A stretch of DNA of 49,523 nucleotides from Candidatus Saccharimonadota bacterium (GCA_017433245.1 JAFRHO010000007.1:1-49523), one strand, 5' to 3'; shown: positions 1 through 10,673, numbered from the stretch's first letter. Notes: generated from the sequence alone by a model not told the origin. Numbers and translations are program-made.

Positions 1-1
1 A

Positions 2-1405
2 TGGGGCTATACTCTTACTTCTAATCCAAATAGCAGTACTGTCTTCTCCCCATTATCCACTACGGCCTCAGTTATTAAGACTCCATCCCAAACTGCCTCT
101 TCAGAAGCAGATATTAATGATACTTTTGATATTAACTATGGTGCTAAAGTAGATAATACAGTAGAAGTCGGTAATTACCAAATGGCTAATAACGGTGCTA
201 TAGTCTATTATCTTACTATGGATACTACTTGTACTCAATATACAGTATCCTTTAACCCTAATGGTGGTACTGGGACTATGGAAAATCAGGGAATTGAAAC
301 AGGAGAACCCACTAAACTTACCAGTGCAGATTCTTTAACCGCTCCACAGGGAGCATTGTACACCGATGCAGGCAATAACACTATTACTGGTGACCCAGAT
401 AAACTCTGGACCTTCTGGGGTTGGAATACAAGTGTAGATGGTACAGGTGATTGGTATAAAGATAAAGAAGCAGTAGAAAATCTCACAAGTGTAGGTTCTA
501 CTATTACTCTCTATGCGCAATGGAAACAAGCCACATTGGCCGATATGACAACCGGCACCTCAGTAACGACTGAAAAAGTTATAGATCACAACCTTATGCA
601 AGATATGAAACCAGAAGTCTGTTATAATTCTACTGCTTATTCTACAGATACCAGTTCAGATGCTCATAATCCATATGATGCATCTACTAATCCAAATGGT
701 TATCATACTATCACCCTATTAGATTATCGTGGTAAAGTCACTACAGGTGAAAACCCAGAATCCCCAGAATCATACACTGTCTCCAAACTCCCAGACAATC
801 TCTGTTGGATGACTAAAGACTTGAATCTAGGTAGGGAATCAGGTGGAGAGAACAATAATGGCACTGTTACTCTCACTCCTGATGATACTGATATCACAGC
901 AAATTTCACTCTTCCGGCTTCACCTACAACTTATACCACTGGTACCGTCGGTTACTATACTCCACAAATCTTGATTAACCACACCGTTACATCATATACT
1001 GTAAATGGTGTTTCGTATTCTCCTACTATTGGTCACTATTCCTGGGCTGCTGCTACTGCTACTAACACATCAATTACGGCTAGTGGCGAAATCACTACTT
1101 CTATCTGCCCTAAAAACTGGGACTTACCAACTCGTATGCAGTTCTATAATCTAAGAAGCGTGGGTTCAGTCACTAGCGCCACCATTGCTCATTCTGCTCC
1201 ATATAACTTCGTTTATGGAGGTTATCGTTATGCAGCCGAAGGGTATTATAATCAGACCAGTTATGGTTATTATTGGACCTCAAGTAATAGTAGCTCTAAT
1301 TATGGTTATTGGAATTATGTTTATAGCGGTGGTATTTATAACAGTTCCACTTCATCTGGGTATAAATACTATGGTGCTAATGTTAGGTGTGTAGCTTCGT
1401 TGGGA
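2..1405 (+). repeat. Long direct repeat, copy 1 (5' third of the giant surface gene)
   Basis: This stretch is nearly identical at DNA level to 5351-6760. The offset is 5349 at the start and 5355 at the end because the second copy has two extra codons in the TFTLP region. Long runs, for example around 640-850, match almost base for base, so the duplication is recent or kept alike by gene conversion. Confidence 0.85.
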
Positions 1406-4400
1406 AATATTACTATAAACTATAATGGTAACACAAATGATGGCGGTTCTACTGCCAGTCAAGAGAATGTGGAGATTACTGCTACCAAAGCTGCAAATAA
1501 TGGTTACATTAAGAATGGCTATTGGTTTAATGGGTGGAATACTGAGCCAGACGGTAGTGGTATATCTATTAGTGCTGATGCGTCTGTTTCTTCACTTAAT
1601 CCTAAGCCGAATAGCATCATTACTTTGTATGCTCAATGGTTGCCACAATACACGATCACCTATGTAAACAATTGCAAAACTTATGCAAGAACTAATTCTT
1701 CGTGCACTCAATCTGTCTCAAATGATACTAGTACACAAAGTATTGCTTTAGATAATAGTGGTGATGGTAGTGGCCCACTTGCTGCCTATAACAAGTGGAC
1801 TCTCGCTGGCTGGAAGATTACCGGCTGGACTACCAATGCCGATGGTTCTGGAACGGAATATAGAGTCAGTAGTACCTACACAGTACCAAGTGGTTCTAGT
1901 GCAGGCAGTGGTATTACTCTCTATGCCCACTGGGTTCCACTTTACTCCATACAGTATGATGGTAATGGCGCCAGTAACCCTAATGGTATGGGCACGACAA
2001 ATATCAGTGGCGTAAAAAGCGTTAAACAGATTAACGTAGGTGAGGGAGATTCTGTAATCCTTTTGCCTAGTAACTTTAAACGTGCTGGCTATGGTTTTGC
2101 TGGTTGGTCTACTAATCCAAATGCTACAGTAACTAGCGGTGATAAAATCTATGGTCCCATGGAAACCATAGACGCTCCCGCTTATCCAAATAACGGTACT
2201 AATATTATTACTTTGTATGCTGTCTGGATAGCGGCTGAGAGAGATGGTAGTAATGGCCTAGTCTATCTCCAAGATTTTACCACTAGTGATTGTGCTGCCC
2301 TTACGAAGACAGATTTCGATTCTTCTACTGGTATAATTACTCCAGGGAGTGTTATTGCTCTAACCGACAAACGTGATAACCAGGTCTATACAGTAGCTAA
2401 ACTTGCCGACAATAATTGTTGGATGATAGAGAATTTGCGTCTAGAGCATGCTGGCACTGTAGGAGATAGTATCAATGATAATGGTGTGACAAACCAAAGC
2501 CTTTCCCAGGGGTATGGTGGTTCTACTGGCATTTATGGTCATTTTGTCGGTCTTGCCGATTCGGAAACACGTTTTAATGGTGTGACAACTTCAAATACTA
2601 TTTATAAAGCTTCGGCCGCTTCACCAATTGATACATATGATCCTGTCAATAATATCTTAGAAGATATCGGTTTATCTAATTTTCCATCTTATCGCTTCCC
2701 ACGCTATAATAATAGCAATACAAATAGTTTAGTAGACGGCATTACATATACACAAGACTTTATTAAGGCTTCTAACCCAAGCGATAGCGGTACTAATTAT
2801 CGTACTAATTCGAATCTCTTTTCTTATGGCAATTATTATACTTGGCCTGCCGCCATAGCAAATACAAACTACTATTTGGGCCCAATTACTTCTGAATCTG
2901 CCGGTACTTCCATTTGTCCAACTAATTGGCATTTGCCATCTAGTGGTGGTACTACTAAGGAATATGGTATTCTTTCCCAAAATTATGGTGGTACTGGGGG
3001 AAGTCAATATTCTGCTAAAGATGGTGGTGAAGATATGAGTAAACGTCTTCGTACTTTTCCAAATAATTTTCTTTATGCCGGTAGTTTCACTGGTACTTAC
3101 ATCGGAAGTCGTGGTTCGAGCGCTTACTATTGGAGTAGGTCGGCGCTTGCCGGTGGCAGCTATGACTACCTTTCTTATCGTTTGCATTTTAATTCTGTGA
3201 ATTTCCATCCATCTGACGATGAAAGAAAGTTTTACGGCTTTACTGTTCGTTGTCTTATGAACCCATCCATGGTAGAAGTTGTTTTGGATAACAATGATAA
3301 TACGAGTTTTATCTCAAGAATCTATGGTGTACCAGATAATTTTGTAGATTTACCTCAAATTTCCAGAGCGGGGTATAGGTTTATTGGTTGGAATACTGCA
3401 GCGAATGGTTCCGGTACAAATTATACCAATAGTTATGCTATTCCGCCGGACTTATCTACGATTACTCTTTATGCTCAATGGAAGCCGGTCTATTCCATCC
3501 AATATGACGGTAACGGAGCAGATAATCCTAATGGTATGGGTACAACTGACGCAAATGGCATTAAGAGTGTAAAACAAACTGAGATAGTCGAAGGTATCAG
3601 CGTAGAGCTACTTGCTTCTAATTTCAAACGAGCAGGATATGGTTTTGCAGGTTGGTCTACAGATCCAGACGCTTGGGCTCACTTTACGGACAATGACAGC
3701 ACGAACGACCCAATCATCTATGGTCCAATGGAAACTATCTCTGCTCCCGCTTATCCGAATAACGGCACTAGTATCAATACTATGTATGCAGTCTGGGTCC
3801 CAGCCAAAAAAGATGGCAGCAACAATCCAATTTATTTACAAGAATGGGATAATCCAACTGACACTACCGATGGTTGTGCTGCTCTCACTTCCACTAGCTT
3901 CAATAGTACCACTGGTAAAATCACTGCTAGCAAGAATAGTATTATTGCATTGACTGACAAGCGCGACGATGAAGTATATGCCATTGCCAAACTAGCCGAC
4001 GATAATTGTTGGATGATAGAAAACTTGAGACTAGAGCACGAAGGCACCGTAGGGAGCAATAAGAACGATTCAAGCGTCACGAATGAGTCTCTTTCCCAAG
4101 GTTATGGTGGCACTCCTAGTGTTTATGGTACTTTTGTAGGCTTACCAAATTCAGAGTCATCTTGGGACACTACGTCTAATAGTATCTACAAATCTTCCGC
4201 CAATCCACCAGTAGATACTTATGATCCAATTAATAATGTGCTAGAAGATATTGGCACTACTAATTATCCAAGCTATCGTTTCCCCCGCTATAACAGTGAC
4301 AACACAAAGAGTCTAATAGATAGCACTACCTATACTCAAAACTATACCAATACTTCGAGTCCATCTGGTAGCGGTACTTTCCCGAGGGTAAATCTCTACT

Positions 4401-4846
4401 CCTATGGCAACTACTATACTTGGGCGGCCGCGAAAGCAAGTACTAACTATTTTGGAAGCTCTTCTGTCTCTGAATCAGTCGATACATCTATCTGCCCGGC
4501 TGGTTGGCACTTACCTAGTAGTAATGGGGCTAGCAAAGAATACGGTACTCTTTCTCAGAGCTATGGTGGAACCGGAAATAATCAGGGTAGCACCGCTAGT
4601 GCGGGCGATGTTATGTCGGAACGTTTTCGCCGTTTTCCTAACAATTTCCTTAACTCTGGCTATTTCAACGGTTCATCCGCGAGCGAGCGCGGCTCGAGTG
4701 GTCAATACTGGAGTAGGACGGGGGTTAGTTACGGCTACGATCCTAACTCTTATTACCTTTCCTTGGATTCTACTTCATTATTCCCGTCTTGCAACTATTA
4801 CGTTAGAAACAATGGTTTTAGTGTGCGTTGTCTGATGGGAAGTTAG
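2..4846 (+). CDS. Giant secreted InlB-repeat/FISUMP surface protein, 5' end outside window
   Basis: The reading frame is open from base 2, so the start lies upstream; alignment with the downstream paralogue suggests about 113 residues (signal peptide and part of the N-terminal domain) are missing. Listeria-Bacteroides repeat units are visible, each ending in LYAQW, LYAHW or LYAVW-like motifs (six of them). They alternate with three FISUMP-type modules (Fibrobacter succinogenes major paralogous domain) at about 780-1400, 2400-3265 and 3985-4843, recognised by CWM, CPxxWHLP, YYWSR and a final VRC motif. It ends in VRCLMGS, with no LPXTG and no C-terminal membrane helix. The family occurs on secreted surface proteins; the exact binding partner is unknown. 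An adhesin or host-contact role is inferred. Cysteines are paired within modules, suggesting disulfides. Confidence 0.9.
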   Translation, partial: WGYTLTSNPNSSTVFSPLSTTASVIKTPSQTASSEADINDTFDINYGAKVDNTVEVGNYQMANNGAIVYYLTMDTTCTQYTVSFNPNGGTGTMENQGIETGEPTKLTSADSLTAPQGALYTDAGNNTITGDPDKLWTFWGWNTSVDGTGDWYKDKEAVENLTSVGSTITLYAQWKQATLADMTTGTSVTTEKVIDHNLMQDMKPEVCYNSTAYSTDTSSDAHNPYDASTNPNGYHTITLLDYRGKVTTGENPESPESYTVSKLPDNLCWMTKDLNLGRESGGENNNGTVTLTPDDTDITANFTLPASPTTYTTGTVGYYTPQILINHTVTSYTVNGVSYSPTIGHYSWAAATATNTSITASGEITTSICPKNWDLPTRMQFYNLRSVGSVTSATIAHSAPYNFVYGGYRYAAEGYYNQTSYGYYWTSSNSSSNYGYWNYVYSGGIYNSSTSSGYKYYGANVRCVASLGNITINYNGNTNDGGSTASQENVEITATKAANNGYIKNGYWFNGWNTEPDGSGISISADASVSSLNPKPNSIITLYAQWLPQYTITYVNNCKTYARTNSSCTQSVSNDTSTQSIALDNSGDGSGPLAAYNKWTLAGWKITGWTTNADGSGTEYRVSSTYTVPSGSSAGSGITLYAHWVPLYSIQYDGNGASNPNGMGTTNISGVKSVKQINVGEGDSVILLPSNFKRAGYGFAGWSTNPNATVTSGDKIYGPMETIDAPAYPNNGTNIITLYAVWIAAERDGSNGLVYLQDFTTSDCAALTKTDFDSSTGIITPGSVIALTDKRDNQVYTVAKLADNNCWMIENLRLEHAGTVGDSINDNGVTNQSLSQGYGGSTGIYGHFVGLADSETRFNGVTTSNTIYKASAASPIDTYDPVNNILEDIGLSNFPSYRFPRYNNSNTNSLVDGITYTQDFIKASNPSDSGTNYRTNSNLFSYGNYYTWPAAIANTNYYLGPITSESAGTSICPTNWHLPSSGGTTKEYGILSQNYGGTGGSQYSAKDGGEDMSKRLRTFPNNFLYAGSFTGTYIGSRGSSAYYWSRSALAGGSYDYLSYRLHFNSVNFHPSDDERKFYGFTVRCLMNPSMVEVVLDNNDNTSFISRIYGVPDNFVDLPQISRAGYRFIGWNTAANGSGTNYTNSYAIPPDLSTITLYAQWKPVYSIQYDGNGADNPNGMGTTDANGIKSVKQTEIVEGISVELLASNFKRAGYGFAGWSTDPDAWAHFTDNDSTNDPIIYGPMETISAPAYPNNGTSINTMYAVWVPAKKDGSNNPIYLQEWDNPTDTTDGCAALTSTSFNSTTGKITASKNSIIALTDKRDDEVYAIAKLADDNCWMIENLRLEHEGTVGSNKNDSSVTNESLSQGYGGTPSVYGTFVGLPNSESSWDTTSNSIYKSSANPPVDTYDPINNVLEDIGTTNYPSYRFPRYNSDNTKSLIDSTTYTQNYTNTSSPSGSGTFPRVNLYSYGNYYTWAAAKASTNYFGSSSVSESVDTSICPAGWHLPSSNGASKEYGTLSQSYGGTGNNQGSTASAGDVMSERFRRFPNNFLNSGYFNGSSASERGSSGQYWSRTGVSYGYDPNSYYLSLDSTSLFPSCNYYVRNNGFSVRCLMGS

Positions 4847-4942
4847 CTAGGCCAGGTAAACAAACTCCAAATTAATGGAGGTGTCTGCATTGACAAACGG
4901 ACCTTCTGAAAAACAAACTCCCCACAAACTTCCACAAAACCC

Positions 4943-4971
4943 TTGTATTTTATTCACGAGCATTATATAAT
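4943..4971 (+). promoter_or_regulatory. Promoter of the second giant surface gene
   Basis: TTGTAT at 4943-4948 and TATAAT at 4966-4971 are separated by 17 bp. The expected start is near 4978, giving a leader of about 34 nt with AAAAGG upstream of the ATG at 5012. The rest of the 165-base gap 4847-5011 holds only a weak CTCCA/TGGAG hairpin near 4868-4884 and no gene. Confidence 0.75.
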
Positions 4972-5011
4972 AGAATCATCAAAAGTCATACATAGATAAA
5001 AGGTGTTTAAC

Positions 5012-8000
5012 ATGCGTACAAAAACAAATCGTCTCGCAGTGCTAGGGCTACTTGTAGCTTATTTTCTGTTCTCATTCCAAATAAATGCTAGCAGTGCTTC
5101 AGCTTACACTGCATCTATTACTACGAATGACTCTATTTCATTTGATATCTCTCCTTCAGGTGATGGTACTTCTATTCATAGTGAATCCATTAACGTTCAA
5201 TCAGACTGTAGAGCAGGATATAACCTTACTATAGCTACTCCAGAAGGTAGTAGTCTATATAAGTATGAGAATAATACTCAAGCAGGAACCGCTTCCTTTA
5301 CAGCAGTAGATGGTACTTCTGCACTAAATAGTGATAATAACACTAACAAATGGGGCTATACATTAACCACTAATCCAACCAGTAGTACAGTCTTTCTTCC
5401 ACTCTCGTCTACTCAAGCAGTCCTAAAGACTCCATCTCAAACTGCCTCTTCAGAAGCAGATATTAATAATACTTTTGATATTAACTATGGTGCTAAAGTC
5501 AGCGATTCAGTTGACCCAGGTACTTACCAAATGGCTAATAACGGTGCCATTGTCTATTACTTAACTATGGATACCACTTGTACCCAATACACAGTATCAT
5601 TTAATGCTAATGGTGGTACTGGTACTATGGAGAATCAGGGAATTGAAATTGGAGAATCTACTAAACTAACTAGTGCAGATTCTCTAACCGCTCCACAGGG
5701 AGCATCGTACACCGATGCAGGCAATAATACTATTACTGGTGACCCAGACAAACTCTGGACATTCTGGGGTTGGAATACTGCTATAGACGGTACAGGTGAT
5801 TGGTATAAGGATAAGGAAGAAGTAGAGGATCTTGCAAGTGTAGGTTCAACTATTACTCTTTATGCTCAATGGAAACAAGCCACATTGGCTGATATGACAA
5901 CCGGTACCTCAGTAACGACTGAAAAAGTTATAGACCATAACGAAATGCAAGATATGTCTCCAGAAACCTGTTATAATTCTACTGCCTACTCTACGGATAC
6001 TAGTTCAGATGCTCATAATCCATATGATGCATCTACTAATCCAAATGGTTATCATACTATCACCCTATTAGATTATCGTGGCAAAGTTACTACAGGTGAA
6101 AACCCAGAATCCCCAGAATCATATACTGTCTCCAAACTCCCAGACAATCTCTGTTGGATGACTAAAGACTTGAATCTAGGTAGGGAATCAGGCGGAGAGA
6201 ATAATAATGGCACAGTTACGCTTACTTCGGAAGACACTGACCTTGCAGACGATGCCACCTTTACTCTTCCGGCTTCACCTACTGCTTATACAACTGGTAC
6301 TGATGGTTACTATACTTCGCAAATCTTGATTAATCACACAGTTCCTTCGTATACTGTAAATAGCATTTCTTATTCTCCCACTATTGGTCACTATTCTTGG
6401 GCTGCAGCTACTGCTACTAATACTTCTATTTCAGATACTGGCGATATCGCTACTTCAGTTTGCCCTAAGAACTGGGATTTACCAAATCGTATACAGTTTT
6501 ATAACTTAAGAACCAAAGGTTCAATTACTAGTTCCACTATCGCTCATGAGGCTCCATATAACTTTGTTTATGGTGGTTATCGTAATGCAGCCGAAGGGTA
6601 TTATAATCAGACTAGCTATGGTTATTATTGGACTTCAAGTAATAGTAGTGCTGGTTATGGTTATTGGAATTATGTTTACAGTAGCGGTATTTATAGTAGC
6701 TCTACTTCATCTGGCTATAAATACTATGGTGCTAAAGTAAGGTGTGTCGCTTCGCAGGGTGGAATCACGGTGAATTATGACGGTAATGGCACGACGGAGT
6801 ACCCGACTACTGGAGAAGTGGCTTCGCAGACGAATGTTGAAATTAATAGTGCAAGTGCGCAGCCTGGTACAGGGTTTACCAGATTTGGTTGGACTTTTAG
6901 TAATTGGAATACGGAGCCCGATGGTAGTGGGATATCAGTTGCTGCAAACGCTTCTCTTTCAGCTTTAGGTTTTAGTCCAAACGAGACTATTACTTTGTAT
7001 GCTCAGTGGAATCCACAATACAATATTACTTATGTGAATAATTGTTATTCTTATGCTAGCAACAGTGCAGCTTGTACTCAAGATGATTCTGTTAATACTA
7101 GCGAACAAAAAATTAATATAGATTCTTCCGGTAATGGTTCTGGAACCCTGGCGGGTTACAATAAGTGGACTATGAGCGGCTGGAAAATAAAAGGTTGGTC
7201 TATTGTGTCAGATAATGCCAGTGGTGCAAATGCTGAATACCAGGTAAGTGAAAGATATCAGGTTACGAACGCGAATGCTGGAGATGGAATTACTTTGTAT
7301 GCGCACTGGGTGCCGGTTTATTCTATACAGTACGATGGCAATGGTGCAGATAACTCGAACGGAATGGGTACTATTAATGCTAGTACTGGCGTTAAGACTG
7401 TAAGACAAATAAACATAGGTGAGGGTGACCCAGTTAGATTGCTTGCATCTAATTTTAAGCGTGCAGGATACAGTTTTGTTGGGTGGTCGACCAATCCTAA
7501 CGCTACTGTTAATGGTAATGATAAGATTTATGGTCCTAATGAAAGAATAACGGCTTTTCCATATCCTAATAATGACTCTGGCATCATTACGCTTTATGGG
7601 GTTTGGATTGAGGCGGAAAAGGATAGCAATAATAATCCGATTTATCTCCAAGATTTTGGTCCTACAGAATGTAGTAATCTTACTAGGGCTAGTTTTGATA
7701 AGACTACAAAGGAAATAACTGCTGGTAGTGTGATTGCTTTGACTGATAAGCGTGATAATGAGGTGTATGCTGTGGCTAGGCTTGCGGACGGTAGATGTTG
7801 GATGATTGAGAATTTAAGACTGGAGGCACCTAATACCGTGGGAAATAATATGAACGATTCTAGCGTAACAAACGAAAGCTTGTCTCAAGGTTATGGTGGG
7901 GTGTTTACTGGTCTTGCCAATGCTGAGGCGGTATCTGCTTTTAAAACTACTAATGCGAATAGTTTATATAGCCTTGTGGCGGATGGTAATAAAAATGTAA

Positions 8001-9925
8001 TTGAAGGTGGTGATCAGTATCGTTTCCCGAGATATAATAATGATAACATCGTCAATGCATTATCTAGCCCGAGTTACACTGTGAACCTTGCTGACCCATA
8101 TGTATCAAATCCATCTACTACAGGTACTTACCCAACATCTTCTGTATCTTCATATGGAAATTATTATACGTGGAGTGCTGCAATGGCGAATACGAATAGC
8201 GGTGCTTCTTATACTTCTTTATGTTCTTCGGGCTGGACTTTACCATCTGGCGATAGCAAGGTTGGGAACTTTAGTTTGCTGTATCAGGCTTATGATGGAG
8301 AGAATAATGAACATTTTATTTCAAATTTATTACGTAGTTATCCAAATAATTTTATGTTGTCTGGTGAAGTATATATTCGTAACTCACCAACTCTTTATGG
8401 ACGAGGGTCTAGCGGTTATTATTGGAGTAGAACAAGCGATTCGAGTATTTTGGCATATTATTTGTTAATGCAAAATGGTGCTGGGACCCGTAATGATGGG
8501 AGTGTTGGTCCAAGTAACTCAGACGGGAGAGGCTATGGGAAGACTGTGCGTTGCTTCGTTGATGATTCTTATTCCATTCAATATGATGGCAATGGTGCAG
8601 ATAACCTTAATGGTATGGGTACTCTTGATGTATCAACTGGCGAAAAGAGTATACAACAGACAAACGTATCTGAAGGGATGGACGTAAACCTTCTTGCTTC
8701 CAATTTTAAACGTGATGGCTATGGTTTTGTGGGTTGGTCTTTTGATCCAGATGCTTGGACTCACTTTACAGATGATGATACAACCAATGATTCAGATATC
8801 TATGGTCCAGCTGAGACTATAAAAGCCCCAGCACGTCCGGCTAGTGGTATAAAACCTTTGTATGCTATTTGGGCGCCTGCTAAAACTAGTGGCGGCAACC
8901 CAGTTTACTTACAGGATTTTGGTGTTTCAGAGTGTGCTACATTGACTGAAACTGATTTTGATGCTACTACTGGTCGGATTATCGTTGATAAAGATAACGT
9001 AGTTGCTTTAACTGATAAACGCGATAATCAAGTTTATACCATTGCTCGACTCGCTGATGGTAACTGTTGGATGGTTGAGAACTTAAGGTTGGAGTCTGCT
9101 GGGACAATGGGCAATAATGTTAATGATAGTAATGTGACTAACCAGTCTTTGGCTCAGGGTTATGGTGGCACTATAGGCCAATATGGTAGTTTTGTGGGGC
9201 TGGCTGATCCAGAATCCAGTGGATTTAATAGTAATGCTGTTGCGAATAGTGTGTATAAATCATCGGCTAGTTCGCCAGTAGATACTTATGATCCGATTTT
9301 GGGAACTTTGGAGGATATAGGTACAACTAATTCACCGGGTCATCGTTTCCCGCGCTATAATAATACTAATACTAATAACTTGGTAGATGAACCTACATAT
9401 GTTCAAGATTATTACATTCCGTCAAATCCCAGCGATGTTAGTGGTAATTACCGTATTGATTCTAATATACATTCTTATGGGAACTATTATTCTTTTGCTG
9501 CTGCGATGGCGAATACTGATTATTTTGCTGATTCTTCTAGTTCTGAATCTGCTGGAACATCGATTTGCCCATACGGTTGGCATTTGCCATCGAGTGGCGA
9601 TACCACGAAAGAATTCGCTATTCTTTCTCAGAGTTACGGTGGTACCGGTGGCGAACAAAATGCTACTAGTAGCGATGGTGCTATTATGAGTAGGCGTTTT
9701 CGTACCTTTCCTAACAATTTCCTCTATTCTGGTGGCTTTAGTGGCTCGTCCGTAGGTGATCATGGTACGACTGGCTTTTACTGGAGTCGATCAGCGTATA
9801 GTCGTGATAACGCTTACTATCTGCGTCTAAGCTCTAGTTATTTCAGTCCATCAACTGTCTATGGGCTTATGGGTAACCTTAAATATTTTGGATTTAATGT
9901 GCGCTGCCTCGTTTCGGGGTCGTAA
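5012..9925 (+). CDS. Giant secreted InlB-repeat/FISUMP surface protein, paralogue 2
   Basis: This 1,637-residue protein starts at the ATG at 5012, behind AAAAGG, rather than at the in-frame GTG at 5003. A signal peptide covers residues 1-31 (hydrophobic core LAVLGLLVAYFLFSF, cleavage after SASA). An N-terminal domain follows up to about residue 195. Five Listeria-Bacteroides repeats end in LYAQW, LYAQW, LYAHW, LYGVW and LYAIW. Three FISUMP modules lie at about nt 6130-6755, 7770-8560 and 9045-9920, the last ending VRCLVSGS. Compared with the upstream paralogue it lacks one repeat between FISUMP modules 2 and 3. No sortase motif or C-terminal helix is seen, so retention would depend on the N-terminal domain or another system. 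Codons are T/A-ending, unlike the G-ending housekeeping genes. Confidence 0.92.
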   Translation: MRTKTNRLAVLGLLVAYFLFSFQINASSASAYTASITTNDSISFDISPSGDGTSIHSESINVQSDCRAGYNLTIATPEGSSLYKYENNTQAGTASFTAVDGTSALNSDNNTNKWGYTLTTNPTSSTVFLPLSSTQAVLKTPSQTASSEADINNTFDINYGAKVSDSVDPGTYQMANNGAIVYYLTMDTTCTQYTVSFNANGGTGTMENQGIEIGESTKLTSADSLTAPQGASYTDAGNNTITGDPDKLWTFWGWNTAIDGTGDWYKDKEEVEDLASVGSTITLYAQWKQATLADMTTGTSVTTEKVIDHNEMQDMSPETCYNSTAYSTDTSSDAHNPYDASTNPNGYHTITLLDYRGKVTTGENPESPESYTVSKLPDNLCWMTKDLNLGRESGGENNNGTVTLTSEDTDLADDATFTLPASPTAYTTGTDGYYTSQILINHTVPSYTVNSISYSPTIGHYSWAAATATNTSISDTGDIATSVCPKNWDLPNRIQFYNLRTKGSITSSTIAHEAPYNFVYGGYRNAAEGYYNQTSYGYYWTSSNSSAGYGYWNYVYSSGIYSSSTSSGYKYYGAKVRCVASQGGITVNYDGNGTTEYPTTGEVASQTNVEINSASAQPGTGFTRFGWTFSNWNTEPDGSGISVAANASLSALGFSPNETITLYAQWNPQYNITYVNNCYSYASNSAACTQDDSVNTSEQKINIDSSGNGSGTLAGYNKWTMSGWKIKGWSIVSDNASGANAEYQVSERYQVTNANAGDGITLYAHWVPVYSIQYDGNGADNSNGMGTINASTGVKTVRQINIGEGDPVRLLASNFKRAGYSFVGWSTNPNATVNGNDKIYGPNERITAFPYPNNDSGIITLYGVWIEAEKDSNNNPIYLQDFGPTECSNLTRASFDKTTKEITAGSVIALTDKRDNEVYAVARLADGRCWMIENLRLEAPNTVGNNMNDSSVTNESLSQGYGGVFTGLANAEAVSAFKTTNANSLYSLVADGNKNVIEGGDQYRFPRYNNDNIVNALSSPSYTVNLADPYVSNPSTTGTYPTSSVSSYGNYYTWSAAMANTNSGASYTSLCSSGWTLPSGDSKVGNFSLLYQAYDGENNEHFISNLLRSYPNNFMLSGEVYIRNSPTLYGRGSSGYYWSRTSDSSILAYYLLMQNGAGTRNDGSVGPSNSDGRGYGKTVRCFVDDSYSIQYDGNGADNLNGMGTLDVSTGEKSIQQTNVSEGMDVNLLASNFKRDGYGFVGWSFDPDAWTHFTDDDTTNDSDIYGPAETIKAPARPASGIKPLYAIWAPAKTSGGNPVYLQDFGVSECATLTETDFDATTGRIIVDKDNVVALTDKRDNQVYTIARLADGNCWMVENLRLESAGTMGNNVNDSNVTNQSLAQGYGGTIGQYGSFVGLADPESSGFNSNAVANSVYKSSASSPVDTYDPILGTLEDIGTTNSPGHRFPRYNNTNTNNLVDEPTYVQDYYIPSNPSDVSGNYRIDSNIHSYGNYYSFAAAMANTDYFADSSSSESAGTSICPYGWHLPSSGDTTKEFAILSQSYGGTGGEQNATSSDGAIMSRRFRTFPNNFLYSGGFSGSSVGDHGTTGFYWSRSAYSRDNAYYLRLSSSYFSPSTVYGLMGNLKYFGFNVRCLVSGS
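5351..6760 (+). repeat. Long direct repeat, copy 2
   Basis: Second copy of the DNA repeat at 2-1405. Similarity fades just after the VRCVAS codons of the first FISUMP module; the later modules are only protein-level homologues. Confidence 0.85.
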
Positions 9926-9953
9926 AGTGTTACTTGTTTCTAGTATTTGGTGC

Positions 9954-9959
9954 TATAAT
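9954..9959 (+). promoter_or_regulatory. Extended -10 promoter of the aquaporin gene
   Basis: TGCTATAAT is an extended -10 (TGN-TATAAT). No clear -35 is seen at 17 bp. The start would be near 9966, leaving a short leader that holds the GGAGG site at 9973-9977. Confidence 0.6.
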
Positions 9960-9983
9960 GGAATTAGTTAATGGAGGAAATAT

Positions 9984-10673
9984 ATGAAAAAATATTTAGC
10001 GGAGTTTATCGGCACGATGGTACTCGTGCTGATTGGTTGTGGTACGGCCATGGCGGTGGGCTGCGACCCGGCGTTTGGGAGTGGTTATATATTGACCGCG
10101 TTTGCGTTTGGGTTGGGGCTACTTACGATGGCGTACTCGATTGGCAATATTTCGGGTTGCCACATTAATCCAGCAGTGTCAATCGCGATGCTGGCGTCTG
10201 GAAAGATGTCGTGGAAGGAGTTCGGTTGCTACGCGGTGTCGCAGGTACTTGGGGCACTCGCTGGTGCGGGGTTACTCGCACTAATCTTTAACGGTGCAGG
10301 TATTATGGATGCAACCGGGGGATATGGTGCAAATGGACTTGACGGAGTAAATGGTAATGCATGGATTGGGCTATTGGTGGAGATCCTACTGACATTTGTG
10401 TTTGTAATTTCTATCCTGGGCGTTACTTCAGAGAAGGCTAAACATGGTCATGTGGCGGGAATTGTAATTGCGTTTTCGCTAGTCGCGGTACATATTCTAG
10501 GCATTGGTTTGACAGGTACGAGTGTAAACCCAGCGAGGTCAATTGGGCCGGCCTTGGTAGCAGCGTTTTCTGGTAACGGTGCGCCGATGGGGGTAGTGTG
10601 GGTGTTTATCGTGGGGCCGCTGCTAGGTGGTCTCTTGGCAGCCTATACTTATAAGGCTTTGGAAAAGAAGTAG
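9984..10673 (+). CDS. aqpZ: AqpZ-type aquaporin
   Basis: This 229-residue MIP-family channel should sit in the cytoplasmic membrane and pass water along the osmotic gradient. Six hydrophobic segments are visible, with two NPA half-helix motifs at residues 62-64 (CHINPAVS) and 182-184 (TSVNPARS). The selectivity filter reads F42, H170, T179 and R185, with spacing equal to E. coli AqpZ F43/H174/T183/R189 (20 residues before the first NPA, then 9 and 6). That favours water over glycerol, because GlpF-type channels have a small residue in place of the His and an Asp after the second NPA Arg. The start is fixed by GGAGG 6 bases upstream. It is a single gene between the surface proteins and a terminator. 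Osmotic adaptation on a host surface is an inference. Confidence 0.95.
   Translation: MKKYLAEFIGTMVLVLIGCGTAMAVGCDPAFGSGYILTAFAFGLGLLTMAYSIGNISGCHINPAVSIAMLASGKMSWKEFGCYAVSQVLGALAGAGLLALIFNGAGIMDATGGYGANGLDGVNGNAWIGLLVEILLTFVFVISILGVTSEKAKHGHVAGIVIAFSLVAVHILGIGLTGTSVNPARSIGPALVAAFSGNGAPMGVVWVFIVGPLLGGLLAAYTYKALEKK

Noticed and set aside
4847-5011. Strong terminator after the first giant gene
   Set aside because: Only a weak CTCCA/TGGAG hairpin without a T run is visible.
2-9925. LPXTG or other sortase signal on the giant proteins
   Set aside because: Both end right after a FISUMP module with VRCLMGS or VRCLVSGS and have no hydrophobic tail.
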